Shown here one piece after another: positions 40,218 to 48,633 of a DNA stretch of 64,000 nt. The notes under the pieces were generated by a model that was not told where the DNA came from, made no database searches, and was given only the letters and a program-made list of their open reading frames with translations. This DNA comes from Arthrobacter sp. Hiyo8. Its GTDB lineage: Bacteria; Actinomycetota; Actinomycetes; Actinomycetales; Micrococcaceae. The stretch covers positions 1,922,001-1,986,000 of the forward strand of contig AP014719.1 of the NCBI GenBank assembly GCA_001549895.1, in the 5' to 3' direction. A program made the translations under genes and the position numbers. How positions within the stretch are numbered: the stretch's first letter is position 1; every line of letters starts with the position of its first letter.

Positions 40218-40412
40218 ACGCCCACTTAGGCATTGTTGCTGGTGGTTTCCGGCCGCGCGGCGCGCTTGCCGCGCGGCTCCACGTGTCGATATCATCAGGG
40301 TGGGTTATGCAGCGGCCCTAGGAACTCTTTCCATGGAGCGACCTCATGACCCGCCGACTCCCCTCTCTTCCAAGACTCTTTACGTAGCTGCTCCCATGCT
40401 TGGAGCTGCGCT

Positions 40413-40667
40413 GTGAACGCATTACTCACCTCATGCCTGGAAGGCGAACTGGACCCGGTCCAGGGGCTTGCGAAGCTGTCCGTTGCGGAGCTCAACTTTT
40501 TGGCCGACGCCCTTTTCAGGCTGCTCGACGTCGGGAAGCCCGAGTTCGGGGTCAAGTCCTGGTACGACGCGGTCCTGGATGAGTTGGCTGCCCGCGGTGA
40601 GCGTTCCACGCGCGGCGAGGTTCCTGCGCCCGGTGAGCAGGCCGCCGTCGATGTTTCCTCGGACTAG
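40413..40667 (+). CDS. Small hypothetical protein, 84 residues
   Basis: Starts MNALLTSCLEGELDPVQGLA; helix-rich with LSVAELNFLADALFRLLDVG. The ending is acidic and Pro-rich. Its last 4 bases overlap the convergent marR stop. I do not recognise the family. Upstream 40218-40412 holds no other gene. Confidence 0.55.
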   Translation: MNALLTSCLEGELDPVQGLAKLSVAELNFLADALFRLLDVGKPEFGVKSWYDAVLDELAARGERSTRGEVPAPGEQAAVDVSSD

Positions 40668-41146
40668 TCTTCCAATGCCGCGGAGGCAAGAGGGGCGCTA
40701 GCGCTGTCTCCTTCTGGTGCTTGCCGGCCTGCCAGTTCGCGCACGACTGTTTTCAGTTCCTGCCGGAACATCGACGTATCGATCGATACCTGGGCAAGAA
40801 CCTGCCGTTCCGATTCCGCTGCCCGCTCAAGTGCGTCCCTGCCGGCATCGGTCAGCGAAACGACGTGTACCCGGCGGTCCTCGGAACTTCGACGGCGGCT
40901 AACGTGCCCGTGTGACTCCAGCCTGCTGAGGGTCTGCCCCATGGTTTGGGCCTGCACACGCACGATCTGGGCGAGCGTGGTCTGGGTGATGGGGCCAGTG
41001 GCTGCTAGAACCTCCAGCGCGATGACACCGGCGTGGGTGAGGCCGATCGCCCTGAGATTCTCGTCCCAAGCGTGTTCCACCAACCGGGCCGCTGTAGACA
41101 GCAACCTTCCGGTGGGCCAACGCTCGATGTCCGGCATATGTCCCAT
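40664..41146 (-). CDS. MarR-family transcriptional regulator
   Basis: Intact 160-residue winged-helix regulator. HAGVIALEVLAATGPITQTT and LAQIVRVQAQTMGQTLSRLE form the recognition part, GHVSRRRSSEDRRVHVVSLT the wing with the DxR motif. The IS110 transposase lies 42 bp upstream in the same direction, so the insertion has replaced or split its promoter region and transcription may now come from the element. The target gene is unknown. Confidence 0.87.
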   Translation of the reverse strand: MGHMPDIERWPTGRLLSTAARLVEHAWDENLRAIGLTHAGVIALEVLAATGPITQTTLAQIVRVQAQTMGQTLSRLESHGHVSRRRSSEDRRVHVVSLTDAGRDALERAAESERQVLAQVSIDTSMFRQELKTVVRELAGRQAPEGDSASAPLASAALED

Positions 41147-41188
41147 TGTAGCGGTGAGGGGATTTTGGGGGTGCCTCTATGGTTTTCG

Positions 41189-42388
41189 TCAAGTTGCTGA
41201 GGGCGTTCGTGGTTCGTAGAACGTGCCGTCTCTGAGCATGGCGAAGAGCGTGTCGCAGCGGCGGCGGGCGAGGGCGATGAGGGCCTGGTTGTGGCGTTTG
41301 CCTTCGGCGCGTTTCCTGTCGTAGTAGGCCCTCGACGGCGGGTCCTTCAAGGCTGCGAAGGCGGAGAGGAACAGGGCTCTTTTGAGGATCTTGTTTCCTT
41401 TCCGGGATGGGTGGTCGCCGCGGATCGAAGACCCGGATCTCCAGGTCACCGGGGCGAGGCCTGCGTAGGAGGCCATGTGCCCTGCGGTGGCGAAATCTTT
41501 GCCGACGATCTCGGTGAGGATGCGTGCTGCGGTCCTGACGCCGACCGCCGGGAGTGACGTCAGGACCGGGTGAAGAGGGTGGGCCTCCACGAGGGCTTCG
41601 ACCTGCGTGAAGACGGTGTCCCGTGATTCGCGGATGTCGGCGAGCATCCGGGCAAGCTGGGGCAGGACGATGGTGGCCGCGTTCGTCCCGATGACTGTGA
41701 CCGTTTGCTGGTCCAGGGCGGCGATGATCTCGCCGGCGAGGCGTTCGCCCATCCGGGGTGCGAGCTTCTTGAGCCTGTTACCGATCCGGCGGCGGCCGGC
41801 ATGACGGAGGGCTTCGGGGGTCGGCCAGGTTCGCAGCAGATCCAGCACGGCCGGGTGGTCCAGGCGCGGGCCAAGGACACGCTCCAGTGCCGGGTGGATC
41901 TGGGTGAGCAGGCCGCGGATCCTGTTCGACGTCGCGGTGGCCTGTTTGGCAAGGTCGTCGTCGAAGCCGCAGAGCATGGTCAGTTCCGCTAGCTGTTCGT
42001 CGGCGATCTGGATGGAGCGCAGGGTGTGGGGCATAGTCCGGGCCGCTTCGGCGATGATGAACGCGTCCCGGGCGTCGGTTTTAGCCTCGCCAGGGTGCAG
42101 GTCCGCGATCCGGCGCATCGCCAGTCCGGGCAGGTATCCGACGGTTACACCGGCGGCCTGGGCAACTGCGACGGGCAACGCACCGATCGTCGCTGGCTGG
42201 TCAACCACGAGCAGGATGCTGCCGTGCTTGTTCAAAGAATCGAGGATTTCGCGCAGCCTGACCTCGTCGTTGGGCAAGGCCTTGTCGAAGAGCTTCTTAC
42301 CTGCCCGGTCCAAGGCAACGGCGTGGTGTTCGCCCTTGCCGACGTCCAGGCCGATAAAGACATCGATGCTTTCGTGGTTTCCGATCAC
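41189..42388 (-). CDS. IS110-family transposase (DEDD recombinase)
   Basis: Intact 399-residue recombinase. The N-terminal RuvC-like domain begins with VFIGLDVGKGEHHAVALDR (first Asp), TDARDAFIIAEAARTM follows with conserved acidic residues, and the C-terminal Tnp2 domain has LTSLPAVGVRTAARILTE and MASYAGLAPVTWRSG with the catalytic Ser region. No terminal inverted repeats are seen, as expected for IS110. Complete and unbroken, so possibly active. Confidence 0.93.
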   Translation of the reverse strand: MIGNHESIDVFIGLDVGKGEHHAVALDRAGKKLFDKALPNDEVRLREILDSLNKHGSILLVVDQPATIGALPVAVAQAAGVTVGYLPGLAMRRIADLHPGEAKTDARDAFIIAEAARTMPHTLRSIQIADEQLAELTMLCGFDDDLAKQATATSNRIRGLLTQIHPALERVLGPRLDHPAVLDLLRTWPTPEALRHAGRRRIGNRLKKLAPRMGERLAGEIIAALDQQTVTVIGTNAATIVLPQLARMLADIRESRDTVFTQVEALVEAHPLHPVLTSLPAVGVRTAARILTEIVGKDFATAGHMASYAGLAPVTWRSGSSIRGDHPSRKGNKILKRALFLSAFAALKDPPSRAYYDRKRAEGKRHNQALIALARRRCDTLFAMLRDGTFYEPRTPSAT

Positions 42389-42640
42389 CTGTACCTCCCA
42401 GTCGCAGCGGCTGATACCTGTGCTGGACTGTCCGCGGTGTCAGAGCCCGGCATCCACGTTACGCACGACGATCCCAACCTGTCCTGCCTCTATTAGCGGT
42501 CTCTCCGGCACCTACCGGACCCCGGTGACAACACCCCCGGATCATTGACGACTGGGGGCGGCAATCATGCCGGGGCCGGCAGGCCAGCACACCCTCATCC
42601 TGCAACAGGAACGGGCTACGAAAAAGGTAACGGGGTGAAC
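42389..42640 (-). mobile_element. Probable IS110 5' non-coding end (candidate bridge RNA region)
   Basis: In IS110-group elements the non-coding end upstream of the recombinase encodes a structured bridge RNA that pairs target and donor DNA. This stretch, upstream of the transposase and before the next gene, carries no ORF and several GC-rich inverted segments. The exact outer boundary is not defined by terminal repeats, so the limit given is approximate. Confidence 0.5.
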
Positions 42641-42711
42641 GGGTTAACTAGTCCTGCGGGGACTCGTGTGAAGACGGACGCAGCGTTCGAATTCGGTAGG
42701 CTGAGCCAAAA

Positions 42712-43692
42712 TTGTCTGGGATTGGGGCTACGCATGTTTGGGCTGAGCGGGTGTCGCCCTTGATTCGGCGGGGCGGAGCTATTTGGTGGGGCAGGGCATA
42801 TTTCGCCATGCAGGCGATTGCCGGTTTCTTGTGGTGGGCCGCGGTTTTCCTGTCGCCGGTGGTGCGCGAGGCGACCCTCGGTAACCTCGACCCGGTTGCG
42901 GTTGCTGTCTTCGACATTCCTTTATTCGTCGTGGCGTCGGCCGTGGCGTCTTTTGGCGTAAAGGCTGCCGCGCTGGTGAGTGCCGGCTGGACGGGCGCCG
43001 TTGCCGTCGCACTGGCGGTTTACGCCACTGTCACAACCGAAGCGGGCTGGGGCGTACTCGGCATGGGCGCTGCGAGCGCGGGCTCGCTGATCTCGCTCTG
43101 CCTAGTCTTGCTGGGACACGTGCCGACCGCGTGGATCATCCGCGGTCCGTTCGCATTCCGTCCCGCAATCCCCGCGCGACCGCCGCCGCCCACGTGGCCT
43201 CAACATTTGGGCAAATTGTCCTGTTCTGGGGTTCTTCCTGGCGGTGATTCCGTTCGCAGTTGCCTTTCTCGAACAGCGCTGGGCGGTGGTTCTCCCGTTT
43301 CCGTCGTTTGCCGCTCCTGTGGGTGTCGCCGTTCTGGTACTAGCCAGCGCCCTTGGTATCTCGGCGGCCGTGGCGATGTCGACGTTGGGCAATGGCACCC
43401 GCTGCCGTCGGCAATGCCCAATCATCTGGTCATCGCGGGTCCGTATCGCTGGATCCGGAATCCAATGGCGGCCGCAGGCATTCTCCAGGGCGCGGCAGTT
43501 GGCGTCATCCTACAGTCATGGCTGGTAGTGGCCTACGCCGTCGTGGGCTCGCTGGTGTGGAATTACGTTGTCAGGCCGCTTGAGGAATCTGACCTGGAAG
43601 AACGGTTCGGCGAAGAATTCCGTCAATACCGCGATGCCGTGCGCTGCTGGGTACCGCGGATGTCGGGGGCTTCGCGCACTCAGGAACGATGA
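42712..43692 (+). CDS. Isoprenylcysteine/phospholipid methyltransferase-like membrane protein, compensating frameshifts
   Basis: About 320 residues. The N-terminal half has hydrophobic segments (GRAYFAMQAIAGFLWWAAVF). The C-terminal half is PEMT/ICMT-like: GPYRWIRNPMAAAGILQGAA, then PLEESDLEERFGEEFRQYRD and WVPR. Between about 43190 and 43400 the true frame is another one (LFWGFFLAVIPFAVAFLEQ). The apparent start is TTG 42712; GTG 42751 is a plausible alternative. Such proteins methylate lipids or prenyl thiols using SAM at the membrane; the substrate is unknown. Confidence 0.7.
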   Translation: MSGIGATHVWAERVSPLIRRGGAIWWGRAYFAMQAIAGFLWWAAVFLSPVVREATLGNLDPVAVAVFDIPLFVVASAVASFGVKAAALVSAGWTGAVAVALAVYATVTTEAGWGVLGMGAASAGSLISLCLVLLGHVPTAWIIRGPFAFRPAIPARPPPPTWPQHLGKLSCSGVLPGGDSVRSCLSRTALGGGSPVSVVCRSCGCRRSGTSQRPWYLGGRGDVDVGQWHPLPSAMPNHLVIAGPYRWIRNPMAAAGILQGAAVGVILQSWLVVAYAVVGSLVWNYVVRPLEESDLEERFGEEFRQYRDAVRCWVPRMSGASRTQER

Positions 43693-43764
43693 GTGCACAC
43701 CCATGTCCCTTCGAAGGTTGTCGTTCCTCAGTCTCGCTCGCTCGGACCGAGAGCTACAGCCCAA

Positions 43765-43801
43765 TATTGTCTCGCAATAACCCTTTTATTGTGAGACAAT
43801 A
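43765..43801. promoter_or_regulatory. Autoregulatory inverted repeat in front of the toxin-antitoxin relic
   Basis: Arms TATTGTCTCGCAATAA (43765-43780) and TTATTGTGAGACAATA (43786-43801) are inverse copies with one mismatch and a 5-bp centre. They end 5 bp before the first ATG, covering the likely -10 region, as in autoregulated toxin-antitoxin operons. Confidence 0.75.
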
Positions 43802-43806
43802 CTAAA

Positions 43807-43981
43807 ATGGGGATCAGCTGGGCGGACAGCGCAAACAAACATGGAATTGCCCGCGGGGATGCGTTGCATGCAATCTTGAACCAGATCTACCACGTTGAAG
43901 AGTTCGATGAGCCGCGTCTTCCACGTGATGGAGGCAAGGCGGAAGATACTCGACATTGCCGAGAGAGGAACAACGGAATGA
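43807..43981 (+). pseudogene. BrnT/DUF4258-like toxin remnant with internal deletion
   Basis: The N-terminus MGISWADSANKHGIARGDAL and the following HVEEFDEPR, and the C-terminal piece VFHVMEARRKILDIAERGTTE in another frame, are the two ends of a small toxin of about 90 residues. The central beta-sheet part (about 30 residues) is missing between them, near 43912-43920. The C-terminal piece stops at TGA 43979-43981, overlapping the antitoxin ATG by 4 bp as in an intact pair. The toxin fold cannot form, so it is dead. Confidence 0.7.
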
Positions 43982-44334
43982 ATGAGAAGAAGGCCAAGGG
44001 CGGTCAGGACCTGAGCCCGGAGGAACAGGCCCACTTCCGTGCCCTGGGCGAATGGGCGGAGACCGCCGACATAGGCCCTGACGCCCGCATCACCAAGGCG
44101 TCCGGGCAAGGTGCCGGACGCGCCCTGCTGGAAGCAGCCCTGGGCTCGCCCGAGGCAGTAAAAAGAGCCGTCGGCAAACCCTCCCTGAGCAGCAGCGGAA
44201 CATCCCCGTCCCGGACCATCCGCCTCCCGAAGGACATGGACGCACAACTGGTTGCCCGGTCCGAAATCGAGCACCGCAAGCCGAGCGAAATCCTCAGGGA
44301 AGCACTGGCCCAATACCTTGCCAAAGCCTCCTGA
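43978..44334 (+). CDS. Antitoxin, ribbon-helix-helix-type C-terminus
   Basis: 118 residues, MNEKKAKGGQDLSPEEQAHF to the end. The C-terminal part PSRTIRLPKDMDAQLVARSE and SEILREALAQYLAKA is a CopG/RHH-like DNA-binding motif; the N-terminal part is acidic and probably the toxin-binding half. Because of the deletion and frame change upstream, the frame from 43807 now runs on into it, giving a 175-residue toxin-tip/antitoxin fusion. It may still repress from the inverted repeat upstream. Confidence 0.7.
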   Translation: MNEKKAKGGQDLSPEEQAHFRALGEWAETADIGPDARITKASGQGAGRALLEAALGSPEAVKRAVGKPSLSSSGTSPSRTIRLPKDMDAQLVARSEIEHRKPSEILREALAQYLAKAS

Positions 44335-44518
44335 CAGGCAGACAGCTGATTGACGGGCCCGGTAGTCGTAGATGACAACGCTGCCGATTGGGGTATGTTT
44401 GCCCACTCTTGGCCGCCTATTTCATACTGTTGGTCTCCTTGGTCACTTTTCATGTGCTCCCAGGGATGACGAATTCGTCCAGGAATTCTTCCGTGGAGGA
44501 GATCTCACCACCAGTATG

Positions 44519-44539
44519 GTGGTTGCATAACGCAACCAC
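44519..44539. promoter_or_regulatory. Operator dyad upstream of the DHFR-like gene
   Basis: GTGGTTGC-ATAAC-GCAACCAC is a perfect 8-5-8 inverted repeat 21 bp before the ATG at 44561, where a repressor would block transcription. No regulator gene is adjacent. Confidence 0.55.
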
Positions 44540-44560
44540 TGATCTGAGGGGACCTTCACC

Positions 44561-45200
44561 ATGGCTGTTCGAGTTGACCTGAATATCTCGCTGGATGGTT
44601 TCGCCACGACGACGGACGCAACTCCGGAGAATCCGTTCGGTTCGGACTGGGGCCGACTCGTTGACGCATATACGTCCACCCGCACTTTCCGTGAGCGGGT
44701 TCTGCATGACACCAGTGGAGAAGGAACGTCCGGCGTCGACGACAAATACGCCGCGGCCTACTTCGAGGGGGTCGGAGCTGAGATTATGGGTGCCGGCATG
44801 TTCGGGTTCCATAACTTTCCCGACGACCCCGAGTGGAAGGGCTGGTGGGGTGACGAGCCGCCCTTCCGCGTCCCGGTGTTCGTCCTCACTCACACCCCCG
44901 CCCTGACATCACGATGGCCGGCGGTACGACCTTCCACTTCGTCAGCACCAGCCCCGAAGAAGTGCTTGAACGAGCGCTCAGTGCGGCGGGTGAAGAGGAT
45001 GTGCGTATCGGAGGTGGCCCCACCGTTGTGCGCGATTACCTCAGTGCCGGACTTGTCGATCGGCTGCACGTCGCGATCACACCAATCCTGCTCGGTAGCG
45101 GAATACGGCTCTGGGACGATCTCCGGGGCTAGAAAGCGACTACACCGTCACGTCAGAGACCGCCGAAAGCGGCATCATCCACGTCACCTTCCGCCGATAA
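44561..45200 (+). CDS. DHFR/RibD-like reductase, frameshifted
   Basis: About 213 residues. MAVRVDLNISLDGFATTTDA is the N-terminal strand; AEIMGAGMFGFHNFPDDPEW the middle. After a shift near 44905 come DVRIGGGPTVVRDYLSAGLV and LHVAITPILLGSGIRLWDDL, both typical, and after another near 45130 the tail VTSETAESGIIHVTFRR. Related to the reductase at 22606 but not a close copy. Catalysis is not assigned. Confidence 0.82.
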
Positions 45201-45412
45201 CCATCACACAGGATCGTCTGAGTGCGGCTACTCGCGTTTGAGCGTGAGCGCCAGGCTGGGAACCGCGAAGGACAAGAGAAAGATCGGCAGGGGGCTCTTC
45301 CCGCTACACCGGAATCTGGCGGTTTCGCCCTCGGCGGCGTCGAAGGGCCGGTCGGCAAGCCATCGGTGGCGAGCCGTCCGCCGTCGTTCATCTGGGCTGG
45401 TCCAGTCGACCG

Positions 45413-46075
45413 CTACTGCTTCAGCGGCGCGAGCTGGATTTGCTTCGCGAGCGCGTAAGCGGTTGGAAGATCGCTGTCGCTTTCGACGAACACTCGGCCA
45501 ATGACGAGCGCGGAATCAGTTAGCGAAGAAATCTGCGTCATCCCGTTGGGTACCGTTCCCTTCCAGCCGGGTCCGCTGAGGACATAGTCGCCGGCTTCGG
45601 TTCCCGTGGTGCGTTTGCCGACGTAGGCAAAGTTTGTGCTTTTCGACGGGTCGGTGAACTGCACGCTGAAATAGCGCCCGGCCATGTCCGGTACGTGCAG
45701 GATTTGCGGCCCTTTGCTCAAGTCGAGCCAACCGCCGATGTAGAGCAAGTCGTCGGCCCCCGTTGCCATAAGGCTCCCGCGCGAAGTCGCCGTCGACGGG
45801 GACGATGTGCCGGGCACGGCGTACAGCGTGTTGACGGGGATGGGGCCCTCACCGAATCCGTGCTTGAGTATCGCCCTCTTGTACCCGTTGACTGTGAGTC
45901 GCGGCCAGAGGTAGATGAAAGCGGGCGCGCCGAGCCCCCATACGATGACCGCCGCTATGACCAGAGGAACGATTCCGTCCCCGTTGGCGATCCGCCGGTA
46001 AATGACCCAGGCGAAGACGGCCAGTATGACGGCGGTGAGGGGACGTCCGTACTTCAAGATGAGGCGGTTCATTTC
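45413..46075 (-). CDS. DUF1254-family protein, C-terminal half of a split pair
   Basis: 220 residues from ATG 46075 (MNRLILKYGRPLTAVILAVF). One N-terminal membrane helix, possibly with a second (VIVWGLGAPAFIYLWPRL), precedes the DUF1254 domain: DDLLYIGGWLDLSKGPQILH and FSVQFTDPSKSTNFAYVGKR. The upstream gene overlaps by 2 bp and carries DUF1214, the usual partner domain. Function unknown; the pair is often found together. Confidence 0.75.
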   Translation of the reverse strand, partial: EMNRLILKYGRPLTAVILAVFAWVIYRRIANGDGIVPLVIAAVIVWGLGAPAFIYLWPRLTVNGYKRAILKHGFGEGPIPVNTLYAVPGTSSPSTATSRGSLMATGADDLLYIGGWLDLSKGPQILHVPDMAGRYFSVQFTDPSKSTNFAYVGKRTTGTEAGDYVLSGPGWKGTVPNGMTQISSLTDSALVIGRVFVESDSDLPTAYALAKQIQLAPLKQ

Positions 46076-46676
46076 ACTGCGCCCTGACAACCGACGGCAA
46101 TTGGTACGTGCCGTCGAGAATCGCCGCGCCAGGCAGATACACGCGGAACATCAGCTTGAACTTTCCGGACGGAATGGGCAGCCAGTTCTGCTCGTGCCCG
46201 CTCGGAGCCTGATGCTGCAGATAGATGTCGACCGAACCGTCGGCATTCTGTGCCAGAGCAGAACGGTCACCAACGCTGTAGCGATTGGTGGGATTTTCCA
46301 CCATGTACCCGACGGTATCGGTCGGGGTGAGCGACCAGAAGGCGTCATGCGGCGGGAGGTTCCCGGGAGGAAAATGCAGGACGTATCCATTCCCGCCGCT
46401 CAGCGTTTGCCCTGAGCCATCCACAGTGGCGGTCCAGTACGCAGCCTCTTCAAACACATTCACGACAGGCAGGGCCTTGGCGCAGGCGGCCCGGACGAGG
46501 ACTCCGTTGCCAGGCTGGCCGCATTTGCGGATGGCACTCCAACCGTTGACGGTCGTTGTGAGCGCCCTGCCCACGGCGTTCATGACCAGGATCGCCGTCA
46601 AGAACGCAAGCACGGCACCGAGAATCAACCCTTGCACCACACCGGACTGGGAGAACCACGCGAGGGCATTTGCCAT
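46074..46676 (-). CDS. DUF1214-family protein with N-terminal membrane helix
   Basis: 200 residues. An N-terminal hydrophobic helix (VVQGLILGAVLAFLTAILVM) is followed by DUF1214: WTATVDGSGQTLSGGNGYVL, LPPHDAFWSLTPTDTVGYMV, and PIPSGKFKLMFRVYLPG. It starts the two-gene operon with DUF1254. Both are anchored on the membrane and face the same side. The role is not known. Confidence 0.77.
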   Translation of the reverse strand: MANALAWFSQSGVVQGLILGAVLAFLTAILVMNAVGRALTTTVNGWSAIRKCGQPGNGVLVRAACAKALPVVNVFEEAAYWTATVDGSGQTLSGGNGYVLHFPPGNLPPHDAFWSLTPTDTVGYMVENPTNRYSVGDRSALAQNADGSVDIYLQHQAPSGHEQNWLPIPSGKFKLMFRVYLPGAAILDGTYQLPSVVRAQ

Positions 46677-46840
46677 AACCGCAAACTACCACTGGGCTAT
46701 GTCGTTGGGGTGCTACGGCGCAGCGACGACGCGGGTACCGACCAACAAACAGGACGGCGATCCGCCAGCCCACCACCGGCGACGACACGGAGTACCGTCA
46801 ACCTCTCGAGTGCGCTGTCGCAGTCAGTCCCGGGCGACGT

Positions 46841-46924
46841 TGAACGGCCAAGGGTGTACGTGACGTTGCGGTCGTTCTTGGTGCCGCAGATCAGGATGCC
46901 GATCGTTTCGCTGTGATGTTCACG
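46841..46924 (-). pseudogene. DUF1016 (YhcG-like nuclease) C-terminal fragment, inverted
   Basis: REHHSETIGILICGTKNDRN then VTYTLGRSTSP matches the C-terminal motif of DUF1016/YhcG proteins and is close to the fragment at 49781. Only about 28 residues survive. It ends close to a hairpin at 46936-46966. Confidence 0.7.
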
Positions 46925-46935
46925 GCTGAGAAATC

Positions 46936-46966
46936 CCAATTGTCCAGATGGCGTCTGGACAATTGG
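46936..46966. repeat. Perfect 13-bp hairpin at a fragment boundary
   Basis: CCAATTGTCCAGA and TCTGGACAATTGG flank the loop TGGCG. It stands exactly between the inverted DUF1016 C-terminal scrap and the DUF1016 N-terminal piece on the other strand. Confidence 0.7.
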
Positions 46967-47002
46967 CGTCGGATTGTCGGAGCGTCCAACTACGGTGGAA
47001 TC

Positions 47003-47199
47003 ATGACCCAGCTCGAACCGGACCCTTCCGGGAGACTACGCCGCCGCCCTCATGTCGTTGAAAAGCCTCGTACGTGAGGCTCAACAGCGGGCTCAGCGCG
47101 TCGTGAATACCGCCATGATCGAGCTTTACTGGAACATCTGACGGACCATTCTGGACAGGCAGAAGAACGAGCCTTGGGGAAGTAAGGTACTCGAACATG
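47003..47199 (+). pseudogene. DUF1016 (YhcG-like) N-terminal fragment
   Basis: After a frame change the piece reads DYAAALMSLKSLVREAQQRA then VVNTAMIELYWNI, a stop, and RTILDRQKNEPWGSKVLE. This is the DUF1016 N-terminal domain signature (LYWxIGRxI, WGxxVI). It is broken by an internal stop in ATCTGA and joined to recombinase sequence near 47200. Confidence 0.7.
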
Positions 47200-47658
47200 G
47201 GAGCAGGACAGCATCGAGTTCATCCAGCAAAAGACGGGCCGGGTCTTGGCGCTTCCCCTGCTCAACGATGTTGGTGAAGCACTCATTGACTACCTGCGCA
47301 ACGCCAGGCCGCACTCGGACTCCGAGTACGTGTTCCTGAAGTTGCACGGCCCGTGCGAGCCCATGCTGCCGGTATCGATCCACGCCGTGGTCTATGCACG
47401 ATTGAAAGCCGCAGGGGTCGCGATCCCGGCGGGAAAGAAGCACGGTCCACACGCCCTTCGACACTCGCTTGCCTCAGCCTTGCTGGAGAAAACAGTGCCG
47501 CTCCCGGCGATCTCTGAGGCACTCGGCATGCCAGCACCGGTTCGACGGCGATATACCTAAAGATCGATCTGGGACAGCTGCGCGAGTGCGCTCTGGACGT
47601 GCCGGGCCTCCACGAGAGCTATCTCGCCAGCCTGGGTGGTGACAACGATGAGGATTGA
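47200..47658 (+). pseudogene. Tyrosine recombinase A, N-terminally truncated
   Basis: Only the C-terminal catalytic domain remains: IEFIQQKTGRVLALPLLNDV, HALRHSLASALLEKTVPLPA with HxxR, and TAIYLKIDL with the nucleophile Tyr. A frame change is near 47535. It has no start and no N-terminal DNA-binding domain. It overlaps recombinase B by 11 bp, as in recombinase-trio elements. Confidence 0.75.
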
Positions 47659-48633
47659 TGAGCAGGCGTCATACTACGAGTCCATCTTCGCCGAGCACAT
47701 GGCCGCCTTCGTCCGCTACAAGCGCGCACAACGCCTGAGCTATACCGCGGTGCCCGGACGCTGCGGGCGTTCTCCAGATTTATCGCCTCGACGGGCCAAA
47801 CCGAGATTGCGATCAGTCAGGAGCACGTCGACCAATGGTGCCGCCGACGGCCCAATGAACGTGCCAGCAACCAGCGCAACCGAGTCGCATACACGAACCA
47901 ATTCCTCAACTACCTGGCCGCACAGGACTTCCCGGTGGCTTTCCCGCGACCCCGAAGCGTCGAGGAGACCGGGACTCGTTCACCCCTACGTGTTCACCCG
48001 ACGCGAGCTGGACCGGCTTTTCGCCGCCTGCGCCGGACTCAAGGCCAAATCGTCCTCGGTCATGCCGGTCCTGCTCCCGGTCTTGATCAGGCTCCTGTAT
48101 GGGTGCGGCCTGCGCGTGTCCGAAGCGCTGAACCTGACCCGCGGTGATGTCGATCTCAACAACTGCTGCCTCACCGTCCGCCACGCGAAGTACGACCAGG
48201 ACCGCCTCGTCCCACTCTCTTCGTCGCTGGCCGACATCATGCGCCGCTACGACGCCACCGCACCACGGCTATTCACCGCCGACCGCGACACCCGGTTCTT
48301 CACTCACAACGACGGTCGGCCCGTCACCTCCGACAGCATTTACAGATGGTTCAGGAAGACCCTGTGGGCCGCCGGCATCTCGCACGGCGGCCGTGGTCAT
48401 GGACCCGCGTGCACGACCTTCGGCACACCTTCGCCGTTTACTCGCTCCAAGGCCTGGTCAACCAAGGCGCCGATGGCTACTGGGCCCTACCGACCCTGGC
48501 GACCTACCTCGGCCACGCATCGGTCAAGGGGACCGGCCAATACGTCCGCCTGATCCCGGACATGTTCCCCGAAGTCCCCGCCGCCATGAACGCCGTCGCC
48601 TCCTGCGTGATCCCAGGAGGCGATCTCGAATGA
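47648..48633 (+). CDS. Tyrosine recombinase B of a recombinase trio, frameshifted
   Basis: About 328 residues. MRIDEQASYYESIFAEHMAA begins it; after shifts near 47750 and 47960, VFTRRELDRLFAACAG and LIRLLYGCGLRVSEALNLT hold the first catalytic Arg. A further shift near 48400 restores HDLRHTFAVYSLQGLV and GTGQYVRLIPDM with the catalytic His, Arg and Tyr. It overlaps recombinase C by 4 bp (ATGA). It is a transposition recombinase. Confidence 0.83.
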
